The notes: generated from the sequence alone by a model not told the origin. A DNA stretch of 64,000 nucleotides from Epiperipatus broadwayi (GCA_028023455.1 JAQFVV010006353.1:1490001-1554000); one strand, 5' to 3'. Positions 24,946 to 37,836 are shown, counted from the first letter of the stretch. Translations and numbers: made by a program.

Positions 24946-25456
24946 AACAACTAAAGAACTATTAGGTTATTATATAATCTCTGCTCTAGGAAGACTATGT
25001 AGATGTGTGTTACAAGAATCGATTTCCTGTGAAATAATTGTGCAGTGAACATTTTCACCATCAAATAAGCAATACGAGAAACAAAATCATACTTGAGGAA
25101 GGCTGTTGGAATATGTTTTACAAAACAAGATTACAGACTTTGGCGAAATGGATTTACTGTAGAATGACTGTGGTATTCACATAGTTATTTAATTTATCCA
25201 AACAACTAAAGAAACTATCAGGTTATTATATAATCTCTGCTCTAGGAAGACTATGTAGATGTGTGTTACAAGAATCGATTTCCTGTGAAATAATGGTGCA
25301 GTGAACATTTTCACCATCAAACAGGCAATACGAGAAACAAAACCATACTTGAGGGAGGCTGTTGGAATATGTTTTACAAAACAAGATTACAGACTTTGGC
25401 GAAATGGATTTACTGTAGAATGACTGTGGTATTCACATAGTTATTTAATTTATCCA
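24946..25456 (+). repeat. 255-bp tandem duplication
   Basis: Copies at 24946-25200 and 25201-25456, each starting AACAACTAAAG and ending TTTAATTTATCCA. Only a handful of differences. The second copy abuts the F2 element. Confidence 0.85.
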
Positions 25457-25460
25457 ATTT

Positions 25461-26900
25461 CAGGGGCTTCCAACACATGGTATAAATAATGTGGTTGATT
25501 CTAAGTAATACTCATATTCAATATTTATGGTTTTTTTATCTATTAAAATGATAAAGAAACACAAAAGTCCCTAGGATTGTGATTAAAATTTTAGTTGTAA
25601 ACTAATTAGCGCATTCACAAACTATGTTTTGGAACCTTCTAACCACATTCCTTTCCAAACAGATAGGCGCTTAGAACATGTTGACGCATGTCTCCATTTG
25701 CACATAAAGTATAAAATAAAGACCATTATCTCATACTATCTTGTAATTTTGAAAATATTTCACTCTCTCTCTTGTTCTGTCAATGAAAGATTCCAAATTT
25801 TAATCATATTTTTAAAAATGATAAGGCAAAAAAGACATGTTAAAAAAATCAGCACATGTTCACGAATGTCAACAAAAAAACAACATTAATTTTAACCACG
25901 TGTTATCTGTTCGCCTTATGTTAACATTTGGATGTTATGTTGTAAATGGAATTTATTGAAAAATGTATTTCAATTTTTTAAAATTAACATTCAATTTGGA
26001 ATACATTTGTTGATATAAAGTCAACAAGCTATTCAATTGTTAAATTGAAGAATGTTAATTGTAAAAAATTTGAATGCATTTTTAAATAAATTTTATTCCT
26101 AAAATAAAGTCCAAATGTTAATATGAGGCAAACATCTAACGTGATTAAAATTAGCATTGACATTCATTAACATGTGCTGACTTTTTAACATTTCTTTTTC
26201 ACCTTATCATTTTTGGAAATATGATTAAAATTTGGAATCTTTCATCGACAGAACAAGAATCAGTGGAATATTTTCAAAATGTCAGGATAGTGCCAGGCTA
26301 AAAAGTATGTGATAATGGTCCTTATTTGTGTTAATGATGATGCAATGGCGGTGTTGTGTGCAAATATGTTCTAAACACCTATCTTTTTGGAAGGAACATG
26401 GTTAGAAGACTCCAAAACATTGTCTGTGAGTGCATTGTGATTAGTTTACAGCTAGTGTAGTGAATTTACATTAAAAATTTTTTTAATTACAACACTTTGG
26501 ATGTTTATGCTCACCCGAAAAGTGATGTCTGTTCATATCTTTGTTATAGTTTGCTTAATAATCATGTTTTATTTTCTTTGCTAATTTACGTTTAAAAAGT
26601 TTTTATTTACAAATCTTTGGACATCTGTGTTTCTTTATCATTTAAAAAAAAACACAAATATTGTATGTGATAACTTAGAGTCAGCCATGTTGTTTATATC
26701 ATGTATTGGGAGCCCCTGAAAATGGGTAATTTAAAATAAAACAGATGGCAACCTTTCCAACAGGCAAACTACATAAATACAAAAAAAAAAAGATTTTTAA
26801 TTACAACCCTTTAGACTTTTGTGTTTCTTTATCATTAAAATATTGAATACAATAACTTAGAGTCAGCTATATTGTTTATACCATGTGTTGGAAGCCCCTG
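25461..26900. mobile_element. Large foldback element F2 (~1.4 kb)
   Basis: Left end CAGGGGCTTCCAACACATGG; the right arm is its inverted copy ending GGGAGCCCCTG at 26718. Arms of roughly 550-700 bp meet near 26015. Part of the right arm is repeated again, giving a second end GGAAGCCCCTG at 26900. CAGGGG-type ends resemble hAT transposons, but no 8-bp target duplication is evident. No transposase seen; the open frame at 25629-25889 has no recognisable product. Confidence 0.7.
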
Positions 26901-27256
26901 AAAATGGAAAATTTAAAATAAAATAGGTGACAAGCTTTGTGGCAGGCAAGCTACATAATACTGAAAACATATTCACCATCAAGCAAGCAATAATAAAGAG
27001 AAGACAGAAAACAGAAAAATTTTCACTATTTACAGCTTTTGGAAAATTAATGAGATTATTCTATTAACAATGTTTCTTAGAAACCATCATCATCATTATT
27101 ATTAATAAAAATAAACTCCTTTTCAAAAATATAGTTTTAAATAATCTTCTCTATAAAAAATTCAATAAAATTGTTCTCCCGTCTTTTTATTTTTAAAAAC
27201 TTATTTTCATGAATCCATATCAATTCTAATACATTATACATGTTCCTGACAATCTA

Positions 27257-28310
27257 GCCTAAGAATAGCAAGATGCCCATTTACTGATTAATATTGGAAT
27301 AGCTTTTACCTTTAGCTATCAATAGCAAGATAGCCATTTACTCACTAACATTGGAATAGTTTGCTGAATTAGATATAGGCTGACTGCTTGAAAGTAAATA
27401 CCTTCAATCTGATGTTAGAATGTGAAAAAAATATTCTAAATTTAGCCCATCTTAGATATAAACACAAATTGTAGGCATGGCTATGTATATGTAAATAATA
27501 ATTAACAATCTGTATCATGTCCAGATAGCGTTGTCTATTGTAAATATGTATAGCAGCAATATAGAACTTGTATAGATGGAAATTAGGTTAGTTAATTCTT
27601 ATGATCATTAAAATATGAATACCAGTTTAATAGAGTGTAGTTTTTTAAGTTATTAATACATTAAAAAAAAAAAACCTTGCTAACAATTTGATTATAAAAA
27701 TATTGTCAAATAATATATATATAGATTTTCAGTAGCCCACGGCAGGACAAAGATCTCTCGAAGAAAGCCTCTTGGAAGCATACTTAAGTAAAAGGCTTTA
27801 TTCATCAAGAGTATTAAATCTAGAAAGCTTGGGAGGTGTTTTTCATCTTTTTTTTTTTTTACTTCTAACTAAAAAATAACAAGATACCCATTTACTAACT
27901 AACATTGGAATAGCTCTTACCTCTAGCAAAGAATAATCAGATACTCATTTACTGACTAACATTAAAATAGCTCTTTTACCTCTAGCTAAGAATAGCACGA
28001 TACCCATTTACTGACTAACATTGGAATAGCTTGCTGAATTAGACATAGGCTGATTGCCCGAAAGGAAAATGCCTTCAACTTTTTTTTTTTTAAAGTGTCA
28101 TAGCATAGGCCGGAACGCGAACCCGCAAGGCTGTCGCGCTGACCTCTCGACCACCAATGCAAGACAAATGCTCCAACTTGATGATAGAATGTGAGAAAAT
28201 ATTCTAAATTTAATCCATCTTAGATTTGAATCAAAATTGTAGGCACGTCACTTTGATGCACTACACCATGAGCTATACATATATGTAAATAATAATTAAT
28301 CATTTTATAT
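27257..28310 (+). repeat. Related repeat blocks with ~56-bp subunits
   Basis: The unit with AATAGCAAGATACCCATTTA, ACTAACATTGGAATAGCT and ACCTCTAGCTA is present twice near 27257 and three times near 27876. Both blocks continue into the same unique tail (GAATGTGAGAAAATATTCTA). The second tail is interrupted by the S2 SINE. Confidence 0.7.
28078..28161 (-). mobile_element. tRNA-derived SINE, family S2 (reverse)
   Basis: The reverse strand reads GGTGGTCGAGAGGTCAGCG and CGGGTTCGCGTTCC, then GCTATGACAC and poly-A. It interrupts a sequence that is continuous in the related repeat at 27257-27500, with CAACT on both sides. Confidence 0.65.
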
Positions 28311-28455
28311 GTTGAAAGGTGTTCATTACAATGCAAGTTTTACAGTAGATGTTTATAATTTGGGGTAGTTGTCGGTTACGTGTACTGTGATCACTAGATG
28401 ACGCTGCAATACCATCAAGAACCACCAAGAAGTCTGCAAGTGATAAATTTCTGTC

Positions 28456-28597
28456 CAAAAATTGCTGAAATAGATGGAAAATTAAAATGCAAAAATCGCT
28501 GAAATTAATGGAAAATTAAAATGCAAAAACCACTGAAATCGATGTAAAATTAAAATGCATGAGGCAAGAAATGGGAAAATTAAAAATGCAAAAATCA
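28456..28597 (+). repeat. 34-bp minisatellite, ~4 copies
   Basis: The unit begins CAAAAATTGCTGAAATAGAT and ends AAAATTAAAATG; the last copies are degenerate. Lies about 250 bp before the fifth GLG1 exon. Confidence 0.75.
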
Positions 28598-28848
28598 CTT
28601 GTTAGTTTGTAAAAGTTTTTATAGATGCACTTAATAACTTACACTCTATTACACATTCTTGAAATATATGAATAAAGTCATCTTAAAAGGCAAATGATCC
28701 CCCCCAAGATGCCTTTCATATTGAAGCAAAACTCGAAGCTATACATAACTTGAGCTCTGTATATATTATTTGAAGTAGAATTATTTTAAATATAGTTATG
28801 ATTTTTATGAATCACGATGTAAATTATGATATTAATTAACTATTTCAG

Positions 28849-28914
28849 AAAGAAGTAATGGAAGATATTGGAACAGATTATACTTTGATGACAGCCTGCA
28901 AGCAAATGATCTCT
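28849..28914 (+). CDS. GLG1: GLG1 internal exon (5th, last in window)
   Basis: These 22 codons read KEVMEDIGTDYTLMTACKQM followed by IS. The segment DYTLM-x(2)-CKQMI is a GLG1 hallmark (vertebrate LDYTLMRVCKQMIK). The acceptor is TATTTCAG and the donor GTAAGA, in phase 0. The expected continuation (vertebrate RFCPEADS and onward) was not found between here and the window end, so the following intron is at least 35 kb and contains the snoRNA-like array. Confidence 0.9.
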
Positions 28915-29139
28915 GTAAGAAATTAACTTTTTTTTTTAATTTTAAATTTTATTAATTAAATTAAAAGGAATGAAATGAACTAAAAGATAGAATGTACAAC
29001 ATTTAAAAACTTTAATATAAGTAAAACATTTTTTGGTTGCCTTATTAATTTTTCAATAACAACTATATATATATATGTGCACATCTACCAGCAGAATGTT
29101 AATGGTTGACTGTCTCTTTCTTTCCAACCTGACTGCAGC

Positions 29140-29545
29140 ATCATCTATGAATCAATTCATCTGATACATAGCAACACTGTTGAGCTATTCACCAAAACAA
29201 TTTTAAGATACTAGACTGGATAATGAGTTACAACGTAAAATGTGATGGTGTGTTTTACACCTTAATCCATGACAGGTCATTGTATTAATATTAAATTTTG
29301 TTTTAAATTGGTGAAAACTGCTATTGAAATAATTAAAATGATTTAAAGTATGGCGATGAAACCACGAATATTTTTCAAGCGGTTTTTGGATTTCATGATG
29401 ATAGGCATTGCATTGAAGATAACCTATGAAGATATGAAACATACTGTCACGTTTAATGTTCTCACTTGTGGTCAAGACAAACTAGTATCTTAAAATTTTT
29501 GTGGTAAATAGCTAACCTATGTCACTAGGTAACGTGTTGATTAAG
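29140..29545 (+). mobile_element. Dispersed element F3, copy outside array
   Basis: Inverted ends: TTTTAAGATACTAGACTGGA on the left and CTAGTATCTTAAAATTTTTG on the right. Shares ATTAATATTAAATTTTGTTT and other phrases with copies at 58556-58930 and 61450-62330. Confidence 0.65.
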
Positions 29546-30450
29546 CGATGGCATTACAGGCATCTTGGAATAAAATATCAGTCATTTTTTCACATGGACA
29601 TATTGTGTGCATTCGCTTTTACTAAAAAGAACGTTACTCATTCTATGATCATAAAGTAAGGTGAAAAATAAAGGGACTTAATTAGTGAAAATGATGTGGT
29701 ATTTATAATTTTGATACAATTAGTAACATTTTTTATATTTCTTCGCAAGACAATTAGTAACAAAACAGGACCATATAATCACTATAGAAGTATTTTTGCT
29801 CTCACTTTGATTTTTATTATAGTATCAATATGTTATCCATTATTCTTCTATGTAAAACTTTTGTGAATTACATGTAAGTAATAAGAAAATTCACTTGTGG
29901 CACATCTTTGCTTTTTTAGTATGCATAGGTATAGTCTAAAAGTGAAACAAGTAGCCATACTAACAAAAAATATTAATAAAATCTCATTTCAATAATATTT
30001 GTTACATTTAACTTATTAAAGACCATTTTGGTGCATTGGAAGTCATTTTGCATTGAATGCTAAAGTGTTCGATTGAGTTGCTTATCTTTTTATAAAATAT
30101 TTTTTTCTTAGAGGAACATACTTGTTTATTAGGTGTCGGAAAACTGAAGGATTTGCCTCTTTTGGTTTAAAATGAGCTTATTTATGAAAGAAAATATTTA
30201 CAATATGCATAATTATGCATGTAAATTTTTTAAATATTTTATTTATGATTAAAATATATTGACATAAAATATTACAAGCTTTCATAATAGCTATTGTAAG
30301 TTAATACAAAATTTTATATTAATATGATTAACTTAAACATATATGACATATATAGAATTTCTGTGAAAGATACTTAACAAATAAACAAATTATTTAGCAA
30401 TCTTATTTGATCAAATGTTCACCTGTGAAAGTCACAGATACCCTAAACCA
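29546..30450. other. Intronic stretch between F3 and the array
   Basis: AT-rich, no repeat or exon recognised. The expected next GLG1 exon was looked for here and not seen. Confidence 0.45.
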
Positions 30451-30804
30451 TTATTTATTAAACATTCACGTTCAATAGAGATAATGGCACAAGATATATG
30501 ATGAGAAATTATTTTGGGTCTTATTTATATAGCATCTGATTTCATTCTGCTAGAGTTGCTGAGTTCAGTTTTAAAAGTTTGGGTCAAAGGGGTATTTTCA
30601 TAAAAATATTGTTTCAATGAAAAGGATGGTTCAGTGTACTTACTCAAGTTTATACCACTGTGAATGTAATTGCAAGTTTATTTCATATGTTGCAGAATTA
30701 CAAAAGCTGAGTAATTTGAATGTAAATGTAATTGGGTAATTAAAATATTATATTTTTAAATGTTATAACCAAAATATAAAGATAAACTATATAAACTGTT
30801 GGCT

Positions 30805-30873
30805 TTAGCTATGACGAAATATTTTAGAGGTCATTCATATGATATCTGGTTCAGAAACATTTACTGAGCCAAA
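30805..30873 (+). ncRNA. Degenerate C/D snoRNA-like core
   Basis: The 5' stem TTAGC is present. The C box is ATGACGA, the guide is altered (AGAGGTCATTCAT) and the D box is CTGA. It is an early, diverged unit of the array; another barely recognisable unit lies near 30495-30575. Confidence 0.4.
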
Positions 30874-31113
30874 TTGTAGCAGTTAATGCAAGAAAAGGAT
30901 ATGTATTGTATTTAAAATATCTTCTTGTTGCAACAAATGGTGTATTGAGTTTATCTAGCACAAATGTAATCGTGAATTCGCATCCTTTGCTTATTTTTGT
31001 TGAAAGTTGTAAGAATTGAATAATTTAAAAATAAGAGATTGGTTAAATAAAGGATTACATCTTTAAATATTAATTATGGAAAACGTGGAAATAAATATTT
31101 TACACTATTTCTG

Positions 31114-31182
31114 TCAGCTATGATGAAATTTTTTTGGGTCTCGTTCGCATGATATCTGATTCAAAAAGATTTTCTGAGCTAA
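31114..31182 (+). ncRNA. SNORD30-like C/D snoRNA core
   Basis: C box ATGATGA, guide GGGTCTCGTTCGC, D'-like ATGA, D box CTGA, stem TCAGC/GCTAA with one mismatch. Ten guide bases pair with 18S CGAACGAGAC. Confidence 0.65.
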
Positions 31183-32534
31183 ATTTTAAAAGTATATTGA
31201 TGGAGGAGATATGCAAGATATTAAAAAACGTTTCTTAGTACAAAGATTGTGTGTCTTATATTAAGTTCACTTAAAAATGAATCTTAACTGCGAACTAATT
31301 AAATTTGCACGGTTCTTTTTGTCTTGTTCATATGATAATCTGATTCTAAAAGATTTGTTTTGAGCTAAATTTTAAAAGTATATTGATTAAGTTTAGTTAC
31401 TTAAAATATCAAAAATATTTTCATAAGCATCAATTGTATTTCTCTTGCTTGAAGTTCAGTAAACATGAATCTAACTACAAACCAGTTTGGTTTGTTTCTT
31501 ATTATAAACTTCACTAGGTAAATTCAAGTAATTTAAATGTCCTATATATTTTTAAATGTGATACTGGTTAAAATATTAGATTTTTAGCTGTGATAGATGG
31601 GGGGGGGGAATGTTAGTGTGAAAATAAATATACCGATTAGCTGCGGAAAATATTTTTTTTTAGATCTTATCTGTGTAGTATGTTATTCAAAAATGATTTC
31701 TCAGTAAGTTTAAAAGTATATTTGGAGAAAGAGTTGTGTAATGTATTAAAAGTGTATTATCATTAGTAACTATCGCAAAACAATTTGGTTATGTAATTCA
31801 AGAGTTGAATAATTTAATTTATTTAGCATAATTTTAAATATCAGATTTGTTAATGCTGTCAATTTTTAAAAGTTGGCAGCAGAAGAAATAAAAATATAAA
31901 AGTAACTACTCGAAACAATTGCAGTTAGCTGTGACACAATTTTTTGGGTCTCTTTCGTGTGATATTTGATTCAAAAAGAGATGTAATATTTAATCTTCAA
32001 AATATGCTCACAGTGAAATATATTATAAAAATATCTCGATGAAAAGGTGTTCATGATGCTTATCTAAGTTTATTTAAACATAATATGTAATTGCAAAGTA
32101 ATTTGATATGTTTCAGAATTACAAAAGTTTAATAATTTGAATTTAAATATAATTGGTGTAATTGCAAACATAGTATCATTTAACCATATTGTATTGTTGG
32201 CTTTAGCTGTGATGGAATTTTTTGGGTCTCGCTCATATGATATCCGACTCTAAAGGATTCTGGGTAAAATTTTAAAGAGTTTCTCAGTGAAGGGTTATAT
32301 ATATTCTATTTAAAATATTTACTCGTGTTCTGTTAATCTTATTTAAGTTTTCACAAATTAACCGTAAACACATTTTCTTTCTTTATTTTTGTTGAAGAAT
32401 TGCGAAATATGAATAATTTTAAAACAATTGGTTGTGATGTAACATTGAAATTCATTAACTAAATTATAGCTTATTTTAAATATTGCTGGAAGAAAAAATG
32501 GGAATACGAAAACAAATATTGTAAAGTTTTGCTG

Positions 32535-32603
32535 TTAGCTATGACGAAATTTTTTGGGTCTCGTTCGTATGATATCTGATTCAAAAAAGATTTGCTGAGC
32601 TAA
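32535..32603 (+). ncRNA. SNORD30-like C/D snoRNA core
   Basis: Perfect stem TTAGC/GCTAA, C box ATGACGA (one change), guide GGGTCTCGTTCGT, D box CTGA. Confidence 0.6.
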
Positions 32604-34399
32604 ATTTTAAACATATCTTAATTGAAAGTAAGTAAGTTACTAAAAATATTTTTCTAATTCCATGGTTGTTTGTCATAACACTAAATTCACATAAATTTGA
32701 CTGTGACTGCAGTCTAATTTTCTTTGTTTCTTTTTGTTGTAGATTTACATAAGTTGAGTAATTTAAATATAATATGCGGATATTTAAGTATAGCATTGTT
32801 TAGAGTATTAGAAAAAAGTGTGATTATTTGGAGAAAAATGTTAAATGTAAAAATAAATATTTTTATAAGCGATGATGAAATATATATTTTTTCTGGTATC
32901 CTGTTCAAATAGGATTGGCTAAGTTAAGAAAGCACTTTCAGTGACTGGTATATAAAGATTTTATCATGAGTATATCTTATATCAGTTTGTACAATTGTAT
33001 ACCTATCTACAAAACAATTCATTGGGTGTCATTCAAGAATTGAATCATTTAAATCTAATTTGGATAATGTGCTCGTTCTTTAAATGTTGGCAACAGAACA
33101 AAGGGGAATATGAAAATGAATATTTTAAATTATTTATCTAAAGTATCGTGAATTTTATTGAGTCTTGTTCATATGATATCTGATTCTAAAAAATTTGCTG
33201 AATTAAATTTTAAAAGTATATTGATGAAGATAGTTTTATAAAATATCAAAAATATTTTCTTATTGCATCAGTTATATTTCTTGTATTAAATTCACATATA
33301 CATGAATCTAAACGACAAAGTGGTTTGCTTTGTTTTTTTTGTTATAAACTTGTTTAAGTTAAAATGAGTACTATAAAAATAATATGTATTATTCTAAATA
33401 TAGTAGTTGTTAAAAATATTAAATTATTAAAATGAGGTAAATGGCAACAAATGTCAATATGAAAATAAATATTTCTATTAGTTGTGGTGAAATATTTTTT
33501 TTTAAATGTCTTATGTGTAATATCTTATTTATAAAGGATTTCTCATAAAATTTAAAAGTACTTTCAGAGAAAGAATTATGTAAAGTGTTTAAAATATTTC
33601 ATCATTAGTACAATTTGTTTGGTTGTGTAATTCAAGAAATGTGTAATTTAAATCTAATTCGAGTAATTAGTGCCCTCAATCTTTCCATGTTGCAAATGAA
33701 AATATGAACATATCTATTTGAAACAAGCACAATTGGTATGATGAAATTTTTTAGTTGTTTTTTATGTGATATCTGACTAAAAAAAATTGTCAAGTTAAAT
33801 TTTAAAAGTATATTTATAGAGAAATATATTGCAAAAACCCTATTTCACTGAAAGAGTGATTTCTTATGCTTATTCAAGTTTATAAAGAAACAAAGTATAA
33901 TTACAATCTAATATGATATATTACAGAATTACGAAAATTGAGTGAAGGTAATGTAAATATAATTGGTTTAATTGAGAACATCACACTGGATAACCAAACT
34001 ATTAAAATTTTTAAACGTTGCAAGTGAAAGTGTTTACATAAACGATGTAAACTATTGGCTTTAACTGTGATGTTTTGAGTTTCATTCGTATGACATCTGA
34101 TTCAAAGAGATTTGTTGAGCCGAATTTTAAAATTTTTTTAACAGAGAGGAGCATACATTATATTTAAAATATTTTCTTGGTGTAATGAATTGTATTTTAC
34201 ATCTCCCTACATTTTCAGGAATGTAACCATTAACTCATTTGCTCTGTTTCTTTTATTGAATAATTGCAAGATTTGGATGATTAAAAAATAATTAGCGTAA
34301 TTATAAATATGAGGCATTGATTAAGTAAAGTGCTATATCTTCAAAAATTGGCCACCTAAAAAATAGAAATATGGAAATATATATTTCGAACTATTTCTG

Positions 34400-34468
34400 C
34401 TAGCTATGATGAAACTTTTTTGAATCTCATTTGCATGATATCTGATTCAAAAAGATTTGCCGAGCTAA
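34400..34468 (+). ncRNA. Diverged C/D snoRNA-like core
   Basis: C box ATGATGA, guide altered to GAATCTCATTTGC, D box changed to CCGA. Probably non-functional. Confidence 0.4.
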
Positions 34469-35083
34469 ACTTCAAAAGTATATTGATGAAAAGAACTATG
34501 TCAGATATTAAAAATATTTTTATTAATGCAATAGTTGTATCTATTAAGCTAAGTTCACTTAAATATGAACCTAACTGAAAAACAGAAAAACGTGTTTTTT
34601 GTTCTCTTTTGCTGTAGATTAACATGGGATTAGTGATTTGAATGGAATATATTTATTGGTAAAAATAGGCATGGGCTTGAACATTAAATTTTTTAAGTCT
34701 AATAACTGAGAGAAAATGGCACTATGAAAATTAATATTTGTATTAGTATTAATGTTATATTTTTTCAGATCTCATCTATGTGTATCTTATTTATACGTGA
34801 TTTATTGAGTTATAAATTTAAAAGTATCTTCAGGGCGAATGGGACATAATACTTTAAAAAGGTTTGTCATTACTTTTTACTGTGAAACAATTAGTTTGAT
34901 TGTTTCATTCCATAGTTGAGTAATGTAAATCTAATTAGTGTATTTACTAATATTGCATTTATTGATAAACTAGATGTTTAAATGTTTCCTAAAGGTTTAT
35001 GATGATGGTGTTTTAGTTGTATTTATATGTTGGACTATTTCTATCATCTAATATGAGTATTGGATGTCTTTAGAAAAATTTAA

Positions 35084-35270
35084 CTTTATTTAAATATTTT
35101 AAATACATTCAACTGTTAGTAATAGCGCACAGGTTAGTATACACACAATGTTTCAAGAGGTATTATTCTCCCTTCTTAAGGTATTGTTGGCATGACCAGT
35201 GAGGGTACTAGCATGGGAATCAAATCTGGACCCTTAGATTCTTGAGTATTGAATTTTAAGGTAACATTCT
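35084..35270 (-). mobile_element. Inverted S1 SINE copy
   Basis: Reverse complement of most of the adjacent S1 copy, from the tail (CATTCAACTGTTAGTAATAG) to just before the A box. The pair interrupts the array between cores at 34400 and 35533. Confidence 0.7.
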
Positions 35271-35271
35271 A

Positions 35272-35466
35272 GCTCAATTGGCTAGAGCGTTACCTTAAAA
35301 TTCGATACTCAAGAATCTAAGGGTTCAGGTTCGATTCTCATGCTAGTAATGTCACTGGTCAGTTTAACAACACTTTAAGAAGAGGGGAGAATAATATATT
35401 GTGCATATACTAACCTGTGTGCTATTACCAACAGTTGAATGTGTATTTGGAATATTTAAATAAAAT
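35272..35466 (+). mobile_element. tRNA-derived SINE, family S1
   Basis: A-box-like TAGCTCAATTGGCTAGAGC and B-box-like GGTTCGATTCTC, with tail AGTTGAATGTGTATTTGG. Forms a head-to-head palindrome with 35084-35270. Confidence 0.7.
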
Positions 35467-35532
35467 TGAATGCTTAAATGTTCGTAGTAGGAAAAATGGG
35501 AATACGAAAATAAATACTCCAAATAAATATAC

Positions 35533-35600
35533 TTAGCTATGATGAAATTTTTTGAGTCTCGTTCGTATGATATCTGATTTCAAAAAATTTGCTGAGCCAA
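35533..35600 (+). ncRNA. SNORD30-like C/D snoRNA core with the longest 18S match
   Basis: C box ATGATGA, D box CTGA, stem TTAGC/GCCAA. The guide GAGTCTCGTTCGT is complementary over 13 nt to 18S ACGAACGAGACTC, two more than most copies. Confidence 0.7.
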
Positions 35601-35881
35601 ATTTTGAAAGTTTTTTGGAAGAAAAGGCATTGCATTATATTAAAAATATTTTCTCTTTATAACAAATGGTCTATTAAGCCTATTTCAATTTTCATAAATG
35701 TAACCGCAAGCTCATTTTTTTTTTTGTTTATTTCTGTTGAAGAGTTTTGAAAGATTTAAATAATTTTAAAATAATAAGTGTAATTGTAAATATGAAATTC
35801 ATTATCTAAAGTATAACTGCTTCTAAATATTTGATGCAAAATAAATGAAAATATGAAAATAAGTATTTTAACATATTTCTG

Positions 35882-35950
35882 ACAGCCATGATGAAATTTT
35901 TTTGGGTCTCGTTCGTATGACATCTGATTCAAAAAGATTTGCTGAGCTAA
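35882..35950 (+). ncRNA. SNORD30-like C/D snoRNA core
   Basis: C box ATGATGA, guide GGGTCTCGTTCGT, D box CTGA. The 5' stem is weakened (ACAGC against GCTAA). Confidence 0.65.
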
Positions 35951-36687
35951 TTATTAAACACATATTAATGCAGAGGATTGTATAATATATCAAATACCTT
36001 TATGCAGTGGTTGTTTATATTACACTAAGTTCACACAATTCCATTTGCTTTGTTATTTTTATTGTAAACTTGCATGTGGTAGATTGGGTAATTTATGTGT
36101 AAGATCTTTTTTTTTTCTATATGTATTGGTTGAAGTATTACATTTTTAGTTTTGATGAGTGAGAAAAATATTAATATGAAAAATAAACATTTTTGTAAGC
36201 TGTGAGGAAATATTTATTTTAGATCTCTTCTATGTAATATTTTATTCAAAAAAATTTCTCGTCTAAATTTAAAAATAATTTTGAAGAAAAGGATATATAT
36301 ATTATGTGTTAAAAATATTTAATCAGTATTTGCAGGACATTTTATTTTGTCAAGTTATTCGAGAGTTGAATAATTTAAATCTAATATGGATAATTAGACT
36401 TCTCCAGGGATCGTCAAACTTTTTAACATGAGCCATTTTGTTTAACCCTGCCTTCCCCCAATAAAGAGTCTCAAGGAAATATGTTCATGAAAAATACAAA
36501 TTTCTGTTAAGAACATAGCCGTAGACCCATTTACTCCTATTTATTGTTAAAAATTGCAGGATTTGAATAATTTAAAAATAATTGGTGTAGTTGTAAAGAA
36601 AAGATGAGTTTAGTGAAACAGTATATCTTTAAATATTGATGACTGAGAAAAAAAAAAAAAGAAATTAAATATTTTAAACCATTTCTG

Positions 36688-36756
36688 TTAGCTATGATGA
36701 ATATTTTTTGGGTCTCGTTCGCATGATAATCTGATTCAAAAAATGTACTGAGCTAA
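36688..36756 (+). ncRNA. SNORD30-like C/D snoRNA core
   Basis: Perfect stem TTAGC/GCTAA, C box ATGATGA, guide GGGTCTCGTTCGC, D box CTGA. Confidence 0.7.
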
Positions 36757-37765
36757 ATCTTAAAAGTATGTTGATGAAGTGAGTTTTGTAAGATACTTAA
36801 AAGTATTTTCCAAATGCTACAGTTCTTCATTTTGTTTTAAGTTTTTATAAACATAAATGTGACAGCAAATCTATTTGCTTTATATTTTTTGATGCAGATT
36901 TTGCAGAAAAAAGTAATTTAAATATGTGCATGTTTCCAAATATGGTTTTAATGTATTAGATATTTATGTATGATAATTAGGAGAAAATTACAGCATATAA
37001 AAAAATATTTCTGTGAGCTGTAATGAAATATTTTTTAGATCTCATTTATGTGATGTCGCATTCAAATGGGATTTGGTAAACTAAATTTAAATGCACTTTC
37101 AAGAAAGTGATATATAATGGAGTAAAAAAAAATTGCCGTTATTTACTATAGTTTATCTAAGTTTTACAAACTTAACCTACTATGAAACAATTTGTTTGTG
37201 GATATAATTCCAGAATTTAGAAATTCAAATCTAATTAATATACTGCATCTTTAAATGTTAATAGTGTTCTACATGATTTAGAGCAGGGATAGATAGCATG
37301 TCAATCTCAGGGTGGTTAAACGCCTCATGAATTCCCATGGAATAAAGTCATTTGATTTTTTTTTAATGTCAGCAGTGGGGAGAAAAATTGAAGTCTGTAA
37401 ATAAAATACTCCAAGCAATTGCGGTTAGCTACTACAAATTTCTTGGGTCTCATTCATATATTTCATTCAGAAAGATTTGATGATTCATATTCTAAACGTT
37501 TCATGATGGAGAGGTGTATATATTATATTTAAGTATTTTTTCATTAAAACAAATTGTATATTAGAGCTATTTAAGCTTGCATAAATGATATCATAACCCA
37601 ACTTGCTTTGTTTATTTTTGTTGAAGAGTTGCAAAATTTGTATAATTAAAAAAGTAATTACCATAATTACATATTTGAGCTTGATTAAGTAAAGTACTAT
37701 ATCTTTAAATATTGAAAACTGAAAAAATAGGAATATGGAAATAAATAATTTTAGACAACAATTTG

Positions 37766-37836
37766 TTAGCCACGATGAAACTTTTTTGGGTCTCGTTCGT
37801 ATGATGATACCTGATGCTAAAGATTTGCTGAGCTAA
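37766..37836 (+). ncRNA. SNORD30-like C/D snoRNA core
   Basis: Perfect stem, C box ACGATGA, guide GGGTCTCGTTCGT, D box CTGA. A 3-bp GAT duplication follows the guide. Confidence 0.6.

Noticed and set aside
25629-25889. 86-codon protein gene
   Set aside because: It lies wholly in one arm of the F2 palindrome and has no recognisable domain.
28456-28597. CRISPR array
   Set aside because: Contiguous 34-bp tandem repeats without spacers, in animal DNA.
35272-35350. tRNA gene
   Set aside because: tRNA-like promoter boxes only, with a SINE body following and an inverted partner. Not a tRNA.
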